Positions 55,438-64,000 of a DNA stretch of 64,000 nucleotides are shown here, in pieces. The DNA comes from Ancylobacter sonchi (GTDB lineage: Bacteria; Pseudomonadota; Alphaproteobacteria; Rhizobiales; Xanthobacteraceae): the NCBI RefSeq assembly GCF_018390695.1, contig NZ_JAHBGF010000028.1:434001-498000 (forward strand). Reading direction: 5' to 3'. The notes under the pieces were generated by a model. It searched no databases and was not told where the DNA came from. It saw nothing but the letters and a program-made list of their open reading frames with translations. Position 1 is the first letter of the stretch. The number at the start of each line of letters is the position of its first letter. The translations under genes and the position numbers were made by a program.

Positions 55438-56775
55438 TCAGGCCTTGACCAGCCGCGCCGGCGTCAGGCCGAGCCGAGCGAAGACGTTGCGGGTATCGAC
55501 CACGAGGCGAGCCTCATCGGCCACCAATGCATAGTCGACGCCGTCATGGTCGGTGGCGACCAGAACGGCGTCAAAGCCGGCGAGCGTCGCCGCATCCAGC
55601 GGGATCGACGGCTTGCCGCTGAGGCGTGGGTGACGCCTTGTCGGCGGCAGCGCCGTCACCTGCGGGTCGTGGAACTCGCAGAGGCCGCCGCGCTCGTCGA
55701 TCAGCTCCATCAGCTTCAGCGCCGGGCTCTCGCGCACGTCGTCGACGTTCTTCTTGTAGGCAGCGCCGAGCACCAGTACGCGCGCGCCGGCAAGGCCGCG
55801 ACCGAAATGCCGGTCCAGCGCCTCGGCCAGCTGGTCGACGACCAGATACGGCATGCGGGTGTTGATCTGGCCGGCCAGCTCGATGAAGCGCGTCTCGATG
55901 TCGAATTCCCGCGCCTTCCAGGTCAGGTAGAACGGATCGATGGGGATGCAGTGCCCGCCGAGGCCCGGACCGGGATAGAAGGGCATGAAGCCGAAGGGCT
56001 TGCTGCTGGCCGCCTCGATCACTTCCCAGATGTCGACGCCCATGGCGGCGTAGACGGTCTTCAGCTCGTTCACCAACGCGATATTGACCGAGCGGAAGAT
56101 GTTCTCGGTCAGCTTCACCGCCTCGGCAGCCTGGGTGGACGAGACCGGCACCACGGAACTGATCAACTGGGCATAGAGCAACTGCGCCAGCGCACCCGCC
56201 TCCGACCCATCGCCGCCGACCACCTTGGGTATGGTGGCGGTTGAGTAATGGGCGTTGCCCGGATCCTCGCGCTCCGGCGAGAAGGCGAGGAAGAAATCCC
56301 GACCGGAGGCGAGGCCGGTGGCCTCCAGGATCGGCTTCACCAGCTCGACGGTGGTACCGGGCCAGGTGGTCGATTCCAGCACGACGAGCTGCCCCGGCCG
56401 CAGCGTCCCGGCGATGGTGCGGGTGGTATCGGCGACGAAGGAAAGGTCCGGCTCGCGCTGGCGCGTCAGCGGCGTCGGCACGCAGATGACGATGGCATCG
56501 CACGAACCGAGGCTGGTGAAATCATCCGTGGCCCGGAAGCGGCCGTCGGCCAGCGCCGCCTCCATGCGCGCGGCGGGGATGTAGCGGATCACCTGTTCGC
56601 CGGCGTTGATCGCCTCCACGCGGCGGGGATTGATGTCGAAGCCGATGACCGGAAACCCCGCCTCGGCGGCGACCAGCGCCAGCGGCAGGCCGACATAGCC
56701 GAGGCCGATGATGCCGATCGTCGCCCGGCGCGTGCGGAACAGCGTGTCGAGCTCGGCGAAGGTGGGCGTGGTCAT
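55438..56775 (-). CDS. Nucleotide-sugar dehydrogenase (UDP-glucose/GDP-mannose type)
   Basis: This 445-residue enzyme oxidises a UDP- or GDP-sugar to its uronate with two NAD+. The NAD-binding motif is [19 protein letters not shown], followed by [11 protein letters not shown], the FSPERE active-site region, and the catalytic Cys in [15 protein letters not shown]. The C-terminal domain has [16 protein letters not shown]. It is closest to WecC/UDP-HexNAc dehydrogenase-like forms. The start is ATG 56775; the longer frame is a shadow of hflX. Confidence 0.93.
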   Translation of the reverse strand: MTTPTFAELDTLFRTRRATIGIIGLGYVGLPLALVAAEAGFPVIGFDINPRRVEAINAGEQVIRYIPAARMEAALADGRFRATDDFTSLGSCDAIVICVPTPLTRQREPDLSFVADTTRTIAGTLRPGQLVVLESTTWPGTTVELVKPILEATGLASGRDFFLAFSPEREDPGNAHYSTATIPKVVGGDGSEAGALAQLLYAQLISSVVPVSSTQAAEAVKLTENIFRSVNIALVNELKTVYAAMGVDIWEVIEAASSKPFGFMPFYPGPGLGGHCIPIDPFYLTWKAREFDIETRFIELAGQINTRMPYLVVDQLAEALDRHFGRGLAGARVLVLGAAYKKNVDDVRESPALKLMELIDERGGLCEFHDPQVTALPPTRRHPRLSGKPSIPLDAATLAGFDAVLVATDHDGVDYALVADEARLVVDTRNVFARLGLTPARLVKA

Positions 56776-56818
56776 GTCTGGGAATCCGGGCCGGGGTGTC
56801 GATGAGGCGGGTCGTTGC

Positions 56819-58225
56819 TCAGGCGGCGCCGCGCCGTCCGGCGGTGCGGCGGGCGCCGAAGCGCCTCTCGATGTTCTCGGCCCGGTCGGGTGCCACCCGC
56901 ACCACCAGATGCAGCGTGCCGTCCTCGGCACTCCGCCGGTCCAGCACCTCGCTGTGGCGGTAGAGCCAGCCGAGCCCCTCCCCGTCCGCCGGGCTGAGGT
57001 CGAGCGCCAGCGTCACTCGATCCCGCGACAGCCGGCGACCGATGGCGAGCTTGAGCTCGTCCAGCCCCTCGCCGGTCAACGCCGAAACCGGAATGGCGCG
57101 CGCGTCGCCGGTGAGGCGTGCCGCGGCATTGAAGATGCGGGCACGACCCTCCTCGTCGAGGCTGTCGATCTTGTTCCACACCTCGATCAGCCGATGGTCG
57201 TCGTCGGGATCGACCCCGAGGCCGCGCAGCACGTCGGCGACGTCAGCCGCCTGCGCCGCGGTGTCCTCGTGCGAGACGTCGCGCACATGCAGGATGATGT
57301 CGGCCTCGATCACCTCTTCCAGCGTCGCGCGGAAGGCGGCGACGAGCTGGGTCGGCAGGTCGGAGATGAAGCCCACCGTGTCGGAGAGGATGATCTGGTC
57401 GCCGGTATCGAGCTTCACCGAGCGCAGCGTCGGGTCGAGCGTGGCGAACAGGAGATCCTGCGCCATCACGCTGGCAGCGGTCAGCCGGTTGAACAGCGTC
57501 GACTTGCCGGCATTGGTATATCCGACCAGCGCGACGACAGGGTAAGGCACCTTCTTGCGGCTGGCCCGATGCAGCGCGCGGGTGCGCTTCACCTGCTCAA
57601 GCTCGCGCTCGATCTTGTAGATGCGCTCGCCGATGACGCGGCGGTCCGCCTCGATCTGGGTTTCGCCGGGACCGCCGAGGAAGCCGAAGCCGCCGCGCTG
57701 GCGTTCCAGATGGGTCCAGGAGCGGACCAGCCGGCTCTTCTGGTAATTCAGATGAGCGAGTTCGACCTGCAGCACGCCTTCCTTGGTGCGGGCACGTTGG
57801 CCGAATATCTCCAGGATGAGAGCCGTTCGGTCGATCACCTTGGCCGACCACGCCTTTTCGAGGTTGCGCTGCTGCACGGGGCTGAGCGGCGCATCGACGA
57901 AGACGAGGCCGGCTTCATGGGCCTTCACGTCCTCGCCGATCTCCTCGACCTTGCCGCTGCCGAGATAGGTGGCCGGCCGCACGGCCGAGAGGCCGATCAC
58001 ATGGGCCGACACCACATCGAGATCGATGGCGCGGGCAAGCCCGACCGCTTCGTCCAGCCGGGCCTCGGGCGAACGGCGGCGCTCGCCCTCCTCGCCCGGC
58101 CTGCGGGAGACATGAGGAACCAGCACGACGACACGGGTTGCGTCGCCGTTCGGTTCGTCGGTCGGTGCGAGGCTCTCGCCGGAACCGGCGGGCGAGCGCC
58201 GGGAATTCCTGCTTTCCAAGCTCAA
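56819..58225 (-). CDS. hflX: GTPase HflX
   Basis: This 468-residue ribosome-associated GTPase has the N-terminal nucleotide-binding domain ([19 protein letters not shown]), the glycine-rich linker region [19 protein letters not shown] and the G domain with G1 [10 protein letters not shown]3 DTVGF and G4 NKID. It splits stalled ribosomes under stress. It starts at a TTG (58225) overlapping the hfq stop, giving translational coupling. It has a Pro/Arg-rich N-terminal extension. Confidence 0.94.
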   Translation of the reverse strand: MSLESRNSRRSPAGSGESLAPTDEPNGDATRVVVLVPHVSRRPGEEGERRRSPEARLDEAVGLARAIDLDVVSAHVIGLSAVRPATYLGSGKVEEIGEDVKAHEAGLVFVDAPLSPVQQRNLEKAWSAKVIDRTALILEIFGQRARTKEGVLQVELAHLNYQKSRLVRSWTHLERQRGGFGFLGGPGETQIEADRRVIGERIYKIERELEQVKRTRALHRASRKKVPYPVVALVGYTNAGKSTLFNRLTAASVMAQDLLFATLDPTLRSVKLDTGDQIILSDTVGFISDLPTQLVAAFRATLEEVIEADIILHVRDVSHEDTAAQAADVADVLRGLGVDPDDDHRLIEVWNKIDSLDEEGRARIFNAAARLTGDARAIPVSALTGEGLDELKLAIGRRLSRDRVTLALDLSPADGEGLGWLYRHSEVLDRRSAEDGTLHLVVRVAPDRAENIERRFGARRTAGRRGAA

Positions 58226-58473
58226 CCCTTCTCGCCGGTCTCGTCAGGCTCGAAAAGTTGGACGGGATGACCGGGCATGATGGTGGAGATCGCGTGCTTA
58301 TAGACCAGCTGCGAATGCCCGTCCCGCCGCAGCAGGACGCAGAAATTGTCGAACCAGGTGACAACCCCTTGCAGCTTCACGCCATTGACGAGGAAAATCG
58401 TAAGTGGCGTCTTGTTCTTGCGGACGTGGTTGAGAAAGGTGTCCTGAAGGTTTTGGGTACGTTCCGCGGCCAT
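58222..58473 (-). CDS. hfq: RNA chaperone Hfq
   Basis: This 83-residue hexameric Sm-like protein has Sm1 [20 protein letters not shown] and Sm2 [11 protein letters not shown]. It pairs small RNAs with mRNAs. I use the family-typical start [11 protein letters not shown] at 58473; the frame back to 58569 is not conserved. Its 3' end overlaps the TTG start of hflX. Confidence 0.96.
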   Translation of the reverse strand: MAAERTQNLQDTFLNHVRKNKTPLTIFLVNGVKLQGVVTWFDNFCVLLRRDGHSQLVYKHAISTIMPGHPVQLFEPDETGEKG

Positions 58474-58596
58474 GTTTTTTGATCCGTTGTTTGTGTGGTG
58501 CGCCGGCGCGGCCGCCGCCTCTGCCTTTCCCGTCCGGGGATCGGCAACGGTGACGTGCTCATTTAGCATCGCACACCAAGCCTATCGCGCAAGATG

Positions 58597-58612
58597 CCTT
58601 CATCTGTGAAGG
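58597..58612. repeat. Hairpin between dat and hfq
   Basis: CCTTCA (58597-58602) and TGAAGG (58607-58612) form a perfect 6-bp stem with a TCTG tetraloop, ten bases past the dat stop. On the minus strand no T-run follows, so it may only weaken readthrough into hfq. Confidence 0.35.
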
Positions 58613-58621
58613 GGTTTTGCG

Positions 58622-59482
58622 CTATTTGCGGGCAAATTCCGCAACATCGTAGAAAGAATCGCGCAGCGAGCGCGCGACGGGACCCGGTTTGCCGTCGCCG
58701 ACCGTCTTTCCGTCTATGCTGACGATGGGTACCACCACATTGCTGGCCGAGGAAATGAAGGCCTCGCGGGCGGCGAGCGCCTCGTCGAGCGTGAATCCGC
58801 GCTCCTCCACCGTCAGGCCGAGTCGATTCGCGACCTCGAACAGCACAGTGCGCGTGATGCCGCGCAGGATACCCGATTCGGCCGGCCGGGTGACGATGGC
58901 GCCCGCCTGCGTGACGATCCAGGCATTGGTCGAACCGCCCTCGGTGACCACGCCGTCGCGTACGAACCAGGCCTCCCGCGCCCCGGCCTCCTTGGCCGCC
59001 TGCTTGGCCAGCACGTTGGGCAGCAGGCCGACCGTCTTGATGTCGACGCGGTCCCACCGGTTGTCTGGCACGGTGATGACGGCGGCGCCGCTCTCCACCG
59101 ATGCGGCGGCCTTCGCCTGGTCGGTGGCGCGCGCGGTGACGACGATGGACGGCAGCGTGTCGGGCGACGGGAAGTAATGATCGCGTCGGGCGACGCCGCG
59201 CGTCACCTGGATATAGACGATGCCCTCGCGCACGCGATTGCGGCGGATGGCCTCGCGCAGCACGACGCCGAGTGCTGCGGGCGGCATCGGCATGGCGATC
59301 CGCAGCTCCCGCAGCGAGCGCTGCAGCCGCTCCATGTGGCGACGCTCGTCGACCATCCGACCGCCGCGCACCTCGCACACCTCGTAGACGCCGTCGGCGA
59401 ACTGGTAGCCGCGATCCTCGACATGCACGGCCGCGTCGGCATGCGGGACATAGAGACCGTTCACATAAGCCACGCGCGACAT
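58622..59482 (-). CDS. dat: D-amino-acid transaminase (class IV aminotransferase)
   Basis: This 286-residue PLP enzyme has the start MSRVAYVNGLYVPHADAAVH, RGYQFADGVYEVCEV, the catalytic Lys in DIKTVGLLPN and VTEGGSTNAWIV. The family interconverts D-alanine and D-glutamate and supplies cell-wall precursors. It lies in the fixed rhizobial order trkH-dat-hfq. The start is 21 bases after the trkH end. Confidence 0.9.
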   Translation of the reverse strand: MSRVAYVNGLYVPHADAAVHVEDRGYQFADGVYEVCEVRGGRMVDERRHMERLQRSLRELRIAMPMPPAALGVVLREAIRRNRVREGIVYIQVTRGVARRDHYFPSPDTLPSIVVTARATDQAKAAASVESGAAVITVPDNRWDRVDIKTVGLLPNVLAKQAAKEAGAREAWFVRDGVVTEGGSTNAWIVTQAGAIVTRPAESGILRGITRTVLFEVANRLGLTVEERGFTLDEALAAREAFISSASNVVVPIVSIDGKTVGDGKPGPVARSLRDSFYDVAEFARK

Positions 59483-59503
59483 GATTTCCTCGAAACGTCT
59501 TCG

Positions 59504-60952
59504 CTACCGGCGCCAGAAGGCGAAATGCGCCAGCCCCAGGACGACGAGGATTTCGAGGCGTCCGAGAATCATGGCGAACGCCAGTATAAGCTGGGCATAG
59601 ACCGGCAGCGCGATCCAATCCGGCCAGACCACGCCTTCTTCCCAGCCGGCATAGTAGACCGGCCCGGCATTGCTGATGGCGGCGACGATGGCGACCAGTG
59701 CCGCGTCGAAGCTCGGCATGGCGGGCGCGATCACGATGGTCAGCAACGCGATCATGCTGCACGCAACGCCGAAGCACAGCCAGATCGCCTTCATCATCGG
59801 CATGGATATGCTCTGCTGGCCAAGGCGGCGCGGGTACACGGCATTGGGGTGCACCAGCCGCTCGAGCTCCAGAGAGCTCTGCACCGCCATGGCGGCGGCG
59901 CGGTACATCTTAATGCCGCCGGCCGAGGAAAAACTGGCCCCTCCGACAAAGATGACCACCAGCACCAGCGCTAGCGGCAGGGCGCCGAAAGCGCCGGCAT
60001 GCGGTTCGATGGCGGTGGTCGTCACCAGCGCGACGCCGGTGAACAAGCCATCCTCCAGCGCCAGCACCAGCGACTGGCTCCCGATCGGTGTCGCGTACCA
60101 GCCCGCGGCAGCGAGGATGCCGATGGCCACACTGACGAGAATGACGCCGATGTTTTCCTGCTGGCCGAAAGCGAGGCGGAAGCGGCGGGTGAGGATCATC
60201 CGATGCCACAGGATGCTGGTTCCACCCACCAGCATGAACAGCATCATCACCAGCTTCACGACGAAATGCCCGTAGGCGGCCATGCCGTCGGCATCGGGGA
60301 GCAGGCTGCCGGTGGAAAGCGCCGCACCGGCGAGGCCGAGCGCGTCGAACAGCCTGACGCCGCTCATATAAAGCAGGACCGTGCACAGCGCCGTGGCGCC
60401 GAGATAGACCGGCAATACCTGCCGCAGGGCATCGGAGATCGAGGTGGCGCCGCTACGCCGCAGCAGATGGCTCCGCTCGGCGTGGTCGGGCAGGCCGCCC
60501 ACTCCCGCAGGACCGAGCACGGCGACGAAGCCGACCAGAGTCAGCAGGCCACCCGTCCACTGCAGGGTCAGCAGCCAGCCAAGCGTCGCGCGCGGCAGCA
60601 CGTCGACATTGTGGATCAGCCCGCCGCCAGAGGTGGTGAAGGCGGAGACCGCCTCGAACCAGGACTGCGCGAAGCTGAGCGGCGTGGTCGCCACGATGGG
60701 TAGGGCGGCGAGTGTCGGTATGCCGAGCCAGAGCACCACCAGCAGGGAGAAGGACGAGAGGCGTCCGAGCTGAGCCCGGATATTGCGCAGCCCGAGATAG
60801 ACGGCGCCCGCCCCGAACACGGTGAGCAGGGCCGTCGCCAGGAACGCCGGCGCGCCGTCCTCGCCCCGCAGCAGCGCCCCCACGGCGGCGGCGAGCAGGA
60901 AGGCGGCCACGACGCCGGCGGCGGCCGCGCCGTAGCGGGCGAGAGCGATCAT
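59504..60952 (-). CDS. trkH: Trk potassium uptake protein, membrane subunit
   Basis: This 482-residue channel-like protein has about ten spans and four pore loops, with SAFTTSGGGLI, STGSLLPDADG, VALVTTTAIEP and ISNAGPVYYAG as selectivity-filter regions. It takes up K+ with TrkA gating it. I start at ATG 60952; TTG 60958 is possible. It follows trkA after 47 bases that carry a 17-bp tandem repeat. Confidence 0.92.
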   Translation of the reverse strand: MIALARYGAAAAGVVAAFLLAAAVGALLRGEDGAPAFLATALLTVFGAGAVYLGLRNIRAQLGRLSSFSLLVVLWLGIPTLAALPIVATTPLSFAQSWFEAVSAFTTSGGGLIHNVDVLPRATLGWLLTLQWTGGLLTLVGFVAVLGPAGVGGLPDHAERSHLLRRSGATSISDALRQVLPVYLGATALCTVLLYMSGVRLFDALGLAGAALSTGSLLPDADGMAAYGHFVVKLVMMLFMLVGGTSILWHRMILTRRFRLAFGQQENIGVILVSVAIGILAAAGWYATPIGSQSLVLALEDGLFTGVALVTTTAIEPHAGAFGALPLALVLVVIFVGGASFSSAGGIKMYRAAAMAVQSSLELERLVHPNAVYPRRLGQQSISMPMMKAIWLCFGVACSMIALLTIVIAPAMPSFDAALVAIVAAISNAGPVYYAGWEEGVVWPDWIALPVYAQLILAFAMILGRLEILVVLGLAHFAFWRR

Positions 60953-60965
60953 CGGCAAGCACCCC

Positions 60966-61008
60966 TCAAAAGAACGCGCCTTTCAAAAGAACTCGCCTCT
61001 CAAAAGAA
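60966..61008. repeat. 17-bp tandem repeat at the trkA stop codon
   Basis: TCAAAAGAA occurs at 60966, 60983 and 61000, an exact 17-base period, with CGCGCCTT/CTCGCCTC linkers. The copy at 61000 holds the trkA TGA; each copy reads Phe-Phe-stop on the minus strand in its own frame. Confidence 0.85.
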
Positions 61009-62376
61009 TTCCAGGCTGACCCTGAACATCTGCTCCACCCGCTTTACCCGGTCGGCCAGCGCGAAGATGATCACCCGGTCGCGGGCATGGATGACGACGT
61101 CGCCGCGCGGCAGGATCAACTGCCCCCCCCGCATGATGGCGCCGATGCGCATGCCGTCGAACAGATCGAGGTTGCGCAGCGGCTTGCCGACGAGCGGCGA
61201 CGTCTCCAGCGCCTCCGCCTCGATCACCTCGCCGGCGCCGTTGAGCAGCGAATGCACGCCACGGATGCGCCCCTTGCGGACATATTGCAGGATCTTCGAG
61301 ACGGTGATCTGCCGCGGATTGACATAGGCGTCGATGCCGAGCCCACGGGCGAAGGCCGGATAGTTGGGATCGTTCAGCAGCGACAGCATGCCGGTGGCGC
61401 CGAGCTCGCGCGACAGCAGGCAGGACAGGATATTGACCCGGTCGTCATTGGTGACGGCGATCATGGTGTCGGCATCGCCCACCGCCGCCTCCTCCAGGAT
61501 CAGCCGGTCGAGCGCGCTGCCGCGCAGCACCACCGTCTTCGACAGCTCCTGCGCGATCGCCTCGGCGCGCTCGGCATTCTCCTCGATGAGCTTCACACGG
61601 GCGCGGGGATTGCGCCGCTCCAGCTCGCGCGCGACATAAAAACCGATATTGCCGCCGCCGCCGATCACCACGCGCTGGGCCGGCGGCTCGTCATGGCCGA
61701 AGATCGACAGGGTACGAGTCACCTGGTCGGCGCCGGCGACGAAATAGACGAGGTCGCCGGCGATCAGCGCGTCGGCGCTGCGCGGCACGAACACCCGCCC
61801 CTTGCGATTGACCGCCACCACCACGGCGCGCAGATCCGGGAACAGGTCGGTGAGCTGGCGCAGCGGCGTGTCGAGCACCGGGCAATCGTCGGCGCAACGC
61901 ACCCCGACCACGACGGCGGCTCCGTCGGCGAAGCTGACGGTGTCGATCGCGCCGGGCAGGGACAGCCGGCGCAGCACCATCTCCCCCACCTCGATCTCCG
62001 GCGAGATCACCACGTCGATCGGCAGATGGTCGCGCGAGAACAGGTCGCGCCAATGGCCGTGGAGATAGCTCTGGGCGCGCACGCGGGCAATCTTGGTCGG
62101 CACGTCGAACAGCGCATGGCCGACCTGGCAGGCCACCATGTTGACCTCGTCGTGCAGCGTGACGGCGATGAGCATGTCGGCCGCCTCAAGACCGGCGCGC
62201 TCCAGCACATCAGGATGCGAGCCGTGGCCGACGAAGCCGCGCACGTCCAGCGTGTCGGTCACCGCCTGGATGAGCCGGGCCGAGGTGTCGATGATCGACA
62301 CGTCGTTCTGTTCGGCCGCCAATCGCTCGGCGATGCCGAAACCCACCTGGCCCGCGCCGCAGATCACGACCTTCAT
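61000..62376 (-). CDS. trkA: Trk potassium uptake protein, NAD-binding regulatory subunit
   Basis: This 458-residue cytoplasmic protein has two RCK units: MKVVICGAGQVGFGIAERL at the start and VIGGGGNIGFYVARELE near residue 232, each followed by a TrkA-C domain. It binds NAD(H)/ATP and gates TrkH. A run of eight C on the plus strand (61123-61130) lies in the coding sequence. The start is at 62376; the four extra codons upstream are not conserved. Confidence 0.93.
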   Translation of the reverse strand: MKVVICGAGQVGFGIAERLAAEQNDVSIIDTSARLIQAVTDTLDVRGFVGHGSHPDVLERAGLEAADMLIAVTLHDEVNMVACQVGHALFDVPTKIARVRAQSYLHGHWRDLFSRDHLPIDVVISPEIEVGEMVLRRLSLPGAIDTVSFADGAAVVVGVRCADDCPVLDTPLRQLTDLFPDLRAVVVAVNRKGRVFVPRSADALIAGDLVYFVAGADQVTRTLSIFGHDEPPAQRVVIGGGGNIGFYVARELERRNPRARVKLIEENAERAEAIAQELSKTVVLRGSALDRLILEEAAVGDADTMIAVTNDDRVNILSCLLSRELGATGMLSLLNDPNYPAFARGLGIDAYVNPRQITVSKILQYVRKGRIRGVHSLLNGAGEVIEAEALETSPLVGKPLRNLDLFDGMRIGAIMRGGQLILPRGDVVIHARDRVIIFALADRVKRVEQMFRVSLEFF

Positions 62377-62406
62377 CGTTACCCCCAAAACCTTACGCGG
62401 GAGACT

Positions 62407-62485
62407 AGAGCATGTTCCGCAAAAGTTGAAAGACTTTCGCGAAAGGCGATATGCGCCAGCCTATTGATATTAGAGCACTTTCCTG
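62407..62485. repeat. Rhizobial-type intergenic palindromic repeat
   Basis: It begins AGAGCATGTTCCGCAAAAGT and continues with ACTTTCGCGAAAGG and GATATGCGCC; a second TTAGAGCACTTTCC lies at 62470-62483. This matches my memory of palindromic elements (GAGCATG...AAAAGTG type) scattered in Hyphomicrobiales genomes. It fills most of the trkA-ntrX gap. Confidence 0.6.
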
Positions 62486-62552
62486 ACGATCGGGCGATAG
62501 GCGTCCGATCGGGGGCGGAGGTGTCGCGTGGCTGTGGGCCGGGGCTTCCGGT

Positions 62553-63920
62553 TCAGCCGATGCCAAGCGCCTTGAGCTTGCGGTGAAGGGCCGAGCGCTC
62601 CATGCCGACGAATTCGGCGGTCCGCGAGATGTTGCCGCCGAAACGGCTGATCTGCGCCACCAGATATTCGCGCTCGAACACTTCGCGGGCGTCGCGCAGC
62701 GGCAATCCCATCAGGTGCTCGCCGCCGCTGCCATTGGGCAGGTTCGGCACCAGCGAGCCGACATCCGGCGGCAGCATGTCGGCGGTCACCGGGGCGTCGG
62801 GCTCGCCGCTGGCGAGGATCAGCAGCCGCTCGATATTGTTGCGCAGCTGGCGGACATTGCCCGGCCAGTCATGCGACTGCAGCACGGCGAGCGCGTCGTC
62901 GGCGATGCGCCGCCGCGCAAGGCCGGTGCCGTGCGAGATCTGCTCGAGGAAGAACTCGACCAGCTCCGGCACGTCGTCGCGGCGCTCGGCCAGCGGCGGT
63001 ACCCGGATCGGCACCACGCCCAGGCGGTGATACAGGTCCTCGCGGAACCGCCCCTCGGCGATTTCCTTTTCCAGGTTGCGGGCGGTGGAGGAGATGATCC
63101 GCACATCCACCGACACGCGGGTCGCACCGCCGACGCGCATGAAATTCTGGTCGACCAGCACCCGCAGAATGCGGTTCTGGGTCTCGCGCGGCATGTCGGC
63201 GATTTCGTCGATGAACAGCGTACCGCCATGCGCCTCTTCGAGCGCCCCGACCTGCCGTCCCTGCCCGGCCACGGCCTCGACGCCGAACAGCTCCACTTCC
63301 ATGCGCTCCGGCGTGATGGCGGCGGCGTTGATCACCACGAACGGCCCGTTGGCGCGCGCCGAAGCGGCGTGCAGCATGCGGGCGGTCAGTTCCTTGCCGG
63401 AGCCGGACGGGCCAACGATCATGATGCGGCTATTGGTCGGCGCCACCCGTTCGATGGTCTGGCGCAGCTGGTTCATGACCGAGGATTTGCCGATCAGGTG
63501 CTGGGCCAGCGGGGCGCGCTGCTTGAGATCGCGCACCTCTCGCTTGAGCCGGAGGGTCTCCAGCGCCCGGTTGGCCACCAGGATGAGCCGGTCGGAGTTG
63601 AACGGCTTCTCGATGAAGTCGTAGGCGCCCTGCTTGATCGCCGCCACGGCCGTTTCGACGGTGCCGTGGCCGGAGATCATCACCACCGGCACGTCCGGAT
63701 GCTGGCGCTTGATCACTTCCAGCAGTTGCAGTCCGTCGAGCTTGGAGCGCTCGATCCAGATGTCGAGGAAGATGAGATGCGGGCGGCGCGCCTCGATGGC
63801 GGCGAGCGCCTCGTCGCTGTCCTTGGCGGTACGGGCGCCATACCCCTCATCCTCGAGAATGCCGGCGACCAGCCCACGAATATCGGCTTCGTCGTCGACA
63901 ATCAGAATGTCGGTTGCCAT
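62553..63920 (-). CDS. ntrX: Nitrogen-regulation response regulator NtrX
   Basis: This 455-residue regulator has a receiver domain (VDDEADIR; phosphoacceptor Asp in IFLDIWIE), a sigma-54-type AAA+ domain (Walker A GPSGSGKE, Walker B GTLFIDEIAD) and a Fis-type helix-turn-helix (GGNISRTAEFVGMERSALHR). The GAFTGA loop needed to contact sigma-54 is missing: the region reads ELFGVEAVAGQGRQVGALEE. That loss is known for alphaproteobacterial NtrX, which works without sigma-54 activation. It precedes trkA. Confidence 0.94.
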   Translation of the reverse strand: MATDILIVDDEADIRGLVAGILEDEGYGARTAKDSDEALAAIEARRPHLIFLDIWIERSKLDGLQLLEVIKRQHPDVPVVMISGHGTVETAVAAIKQGAYDFIEKPFNSDRLILVANRALETLRLKREVRDLKQRAPLAQHLIGKSSVMNQLRQTIERVAPTNSRIMIVGPSGSGKELTARMLHAASARANGPFVVINAAAITPERMEVELFGVEAVAGQGRQVGALEEAHGGTLFIDEIADMPRETQNRILRVLVDQNFMRVGGATRVSVDVRIISSTARNLEKEIAEGRFREDLYHRLGVVPIRVPPLAERRDDVPELVEFFLEQISHGTGLARRRIADDALAVLQSHDWPGNVRQLRNNIERLLILASGEPDAPVTADMLPPDVGSLVPNLPNGSGGEHLMGLPLRDAREVFEREYLVAQISRFGGNISRTAEFVGMERSALHRKLKALGIG

Positions 63921-63932
63921 GTCGGCACTCCC

Positions 63933-64000
63933 TTATCCGGCCTGCGGGACAGGCACGGCCTTTTCGGTGGTTACGAGTTGAGGAAGCCCGCCGCCGGTGC
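63933..64000 (-). CDS. ntrY: Probable 3' end of ntrY (sensor kinase), partial
   Basis: On the minus strand a frame enters the window at 64000 and stops at TAA 63933-63935, 12 bases before the ntrX ATG, followed by GGGAG. The 22 visible codons read LVTTEKAVPVPQAG at the end, a tail with no diagnostic motif. The call rests on the usual ntrY-ntrX order; another frame stops at 63971, so the frame is not certain. Confidence 0.4.
   Translation of the reverse strand, partial: TGGGLPQLVTTEKAVPVPQAG

Overview
The window is GC-rich chromosomal DNA from an alphaproteobacterium of the order Hyphomicrobiales, most likely a Xanthobacteraceae relative (Ancylobacter/Starkeya/Xanthobacter type). The main evidence is gene order: (ntrY)-ntrX-trkA-trkH-dat-hfq-hflX, and rlpA-dacC-tmk-holB-metG-tatD-MBL hydrolase. 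An EcfG-type stress promoter, an Anbu proteasome locus and an intergenic repeat of rhizobial type agree. The genus is inference.

Positions 1-13456 hold a catabolic region. It opens with a class III aminotransferase (5' end outside the window), a luciferase-like oxidoreductase, an ectoine-hydrolase-like M24 protein and CofD of coenzyme F420 synthesis, all on the plus strand. A convergent nucleoside hydrolase follows. Next come a complete branched-chain-amino-acid-type ABC importer, a polysaccharide-deacetylase-fold amidohydrolase, a DmpA/P1 self-cleaving peptidase, an Lrp/AsnC regulator and a convergent SDR. Together they look like uptake and stepwise C-N hydrolysis of a nitrogenous, possibly cyclic, small molecule, with an F420 link.

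Positions 13457-18785 hold a 23-codon hydrophobic peptide gene behind a near-consensus EcfG promoter and before a strong terminator. The Anbu locus follows on the minus strand: circularly permuted ATP-grasp, alpha-E protein, transglutaminase-like protein and Anbu protease, with a LysE exporter inserted. Positions 18786-27929 are mixed: a CinA N-domain protein, a SoxR/DoxX pair with a textbook SoxR promoter, a GYD protein behind a 15-bp tandem repeat, gpt, a second DoxX protein, formate-THF ligase, tRNA-Leu(UAA), a HAD phosphatase, LysR and an L,D-transpeptidase.

Positions 28401-36900 are envelope and housekeeping genes. Positions 37143-42834 are a four-gene, translationally coupled glycosyltransferase operon ending in a glycosyltransferase-deacetylase fusion. 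Facing it is a compact minus-strand operon of up to eight genes (54318 down to 42816). It encodes a degenerate ABC-exporter-like protein with a large repeat-bearing insert, a free cyclic-nucleotide-binding domain, a membrane haem/[2Fe-2S]/cyclase-domain protein whose cyclase has lost several catalytic residues, an oligopeptide-type ABC importer and a methyltransferase. This is the most novel-looking part of the window. A secreted polysaccharide lyase and a nucleotide-sugar dehydrogenase follow and hint at a uronate-containing glycan. The window closes with hflX, hfq, dat, trkH, trkA, ntrX and probably the end of ntrY. Functions are read from motifs and context only; no database search was run.
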